Source of the DNA: Streptomyces triticagri
GTDB lineage: Bacteria > Actinomycetota > Actinomycetes > Streptomycetales > Streptomycetaceae
Direction: 5' to 3'
Assembly (NCBI RefSeq): GCF_003429565.1
Contig: NZ_QUAK01000027.1
Span: forward strand, 1-64,000
DNA length: 64,000 nucleotides
In this document: in pieces, positions 63,579 through 64,000 of the stretch
Numbering within the stretch: position 1 is the stretch's first letter
Layout: each line of letters opens with the position of its first letter
Translations under genes and position numbers: made by a program
Notes under the pieces: model-generated
What the model was told of the DNA's origin: nothing
Database searches by the model: none
The model's input: the letters and a program-made list of their open reading frames with translations, nothing else

Positions 63579-63869
63579 CTAGTGTCCTCTTGGGCACCTT
63601 TCGGCGCAGGATTTGAAGGTCGCAATCACTGCGGCCTCCGCGCGCGTGGAGATGTCGAGTTTCACGAATACGCTGGTGATGTGCTTCTTCACGGTCCGCT
63701 CGGCGACGCACAGGCGCCGCGCAATGACCGTATTGGAAAGACACTTTCCCAATGCGTCGAGTACTTCGAGTTCTCGGGTGGTGAGCTGCGAGAGGTCCGC
63801 GTCGCGCACCCATTGCGGTGCGGCACAGACGCGGACCTCTTCATGGGAATGATCGACATGTGTGGTCAA
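63579..63869 (-). CDS. Small LuxR-type HTH regulator
   Basis: 96 aa, essentially only a GerE/LuxR DNA-binding domain: LSQLTTRELEVLDALGKCLSNTVIARRLCVAERTVKKHITSVFVKLDISTRAEAAVIA. There is no receiver or sensor domain, so it would act as a lone DNA-binding protein. The start is a TTG with AGGA upstream, which may limit its synthesis. It is the promoter-proximal gene of the ABC/M50-like cassette and is probably its activator; the 130 bases before it in the window hold the likely promoter, but I see no clear -35/-10. Confidence 0.85.
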   Translation of the reverse strand: MTTHVDHSHEEVRVCAAPQWVRDADLSQLTTRELEVLDALGKCLSNTVIARRLCVAERTVKKHITSVFVKLDISTRAEAAVIATFKSCAERCPRGH

Positions 63870-64000
63870 TGGCGTTCCTGATCCCCCGTGGGCGGCGGTC
63901 CACCGCCCGTGCCGGTGCGCCTCTTGTTGACGGAATGTATAGGTCGATTACGTCCGTCAGGGTCGTCACCCTATGGTCGGCTTCTACGACCGGACAAGCA

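Overview
The window is very GC-rich DNA with dense gene packing, many GTG starts, four-base ATGA/GTGA overlaps and gene families typical of Streptomyces and close relatives: a WhiJ-like HTH/DUF397/HATPase cassette, an MMPL transporter, a DUF574-type methyltransferase and a CebR-like LacI system. It reads as chromosomal and catabolic. I saw no tRNA, rRNA, CRISPR array or intact insertion sequence.

Layout. 1-4.9 kb: the end of a carbohydrate ABC importer operon (two permeases) with a hydroxyacid dehydrogenase and a DUF2264 protein. 5.2-10.5 kb: a secreted RHS/YD-repeat protein followed by a stretch that looks lower in GC, with a membrane-anchored possible immunity protein and a chain of tiny membrane ORFs. 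10.4-12.4 kb: the HTH/DUF5753, two DUF397 and HATPase cassette. 12.4-18.3 kb: TetR/MMPL pair, methyltransferase, secreted esterase and DUF1345 protein. 18.4-24.3 kb: an FdhF/YdeP oxidoreductase with an apparent 5' frameshift, then a DyP peroxidase coupled to a family 1 encapsulin shell (the peroxidase ends in a cargo-loading peptide), then a flavoprotein. 24.4-29.4 kb: a secreted multi-domain PAP2 phosphatase, a thioesterase and a cysteine-synthase-like PLP enzyme. 29.4-35.7 kb: a CebEFG-BglC-like beta-glucoside uptake and hydrolysis operon with a divergent LacI regulator and two perfect palindromic operators. 35.7-39.1 kb: hydrolase/TetR pair with tandem operators, and a long-form GAPDH. 39.2-47.1 kb: lutCBA lactate oxidation, an amidohydrolase/NCS1 permease operon with its TetR, and a GntR/FCD regulator that shares an operator-like motif with the lut promoter.

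47.2-60.1 kb is the clearest pathway: a steroid C/D-ring (HIP) degradation cluster resembling the mycobacterial KstR2 regulon. It holds three acyl-CoA dehydrogenases and an SDR on the minus strand; a FadE30-, IpdF-, KstR2- and FadA6-like run on the plus strand; then IpdC-, IpdB-, IpdA- and EchA20-like genes on the minus strand and a second SDR on the plus strand. Both divergent promoters carry almost the same 17-bp inverted-repeat motif, CCTAACAARTGTTTGGT. The HIP-CoA ligase gene (fadD3) is not in the window.

60.1-63.9 kb is the best candidate for something undescribed: an all-minus-strand set of a small LuxR-type HTH protein, a 110-aa single-TM protein, a long hairpin, an ABC ATPase, a 12-TM-like permease, a 2-TM small protein and a membrane HExxH (site-2-protease-like) protein. 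It resembles peptide release and export systems without a visible modification enzyme. All functional names come from reading motifs and context; no database search was run.
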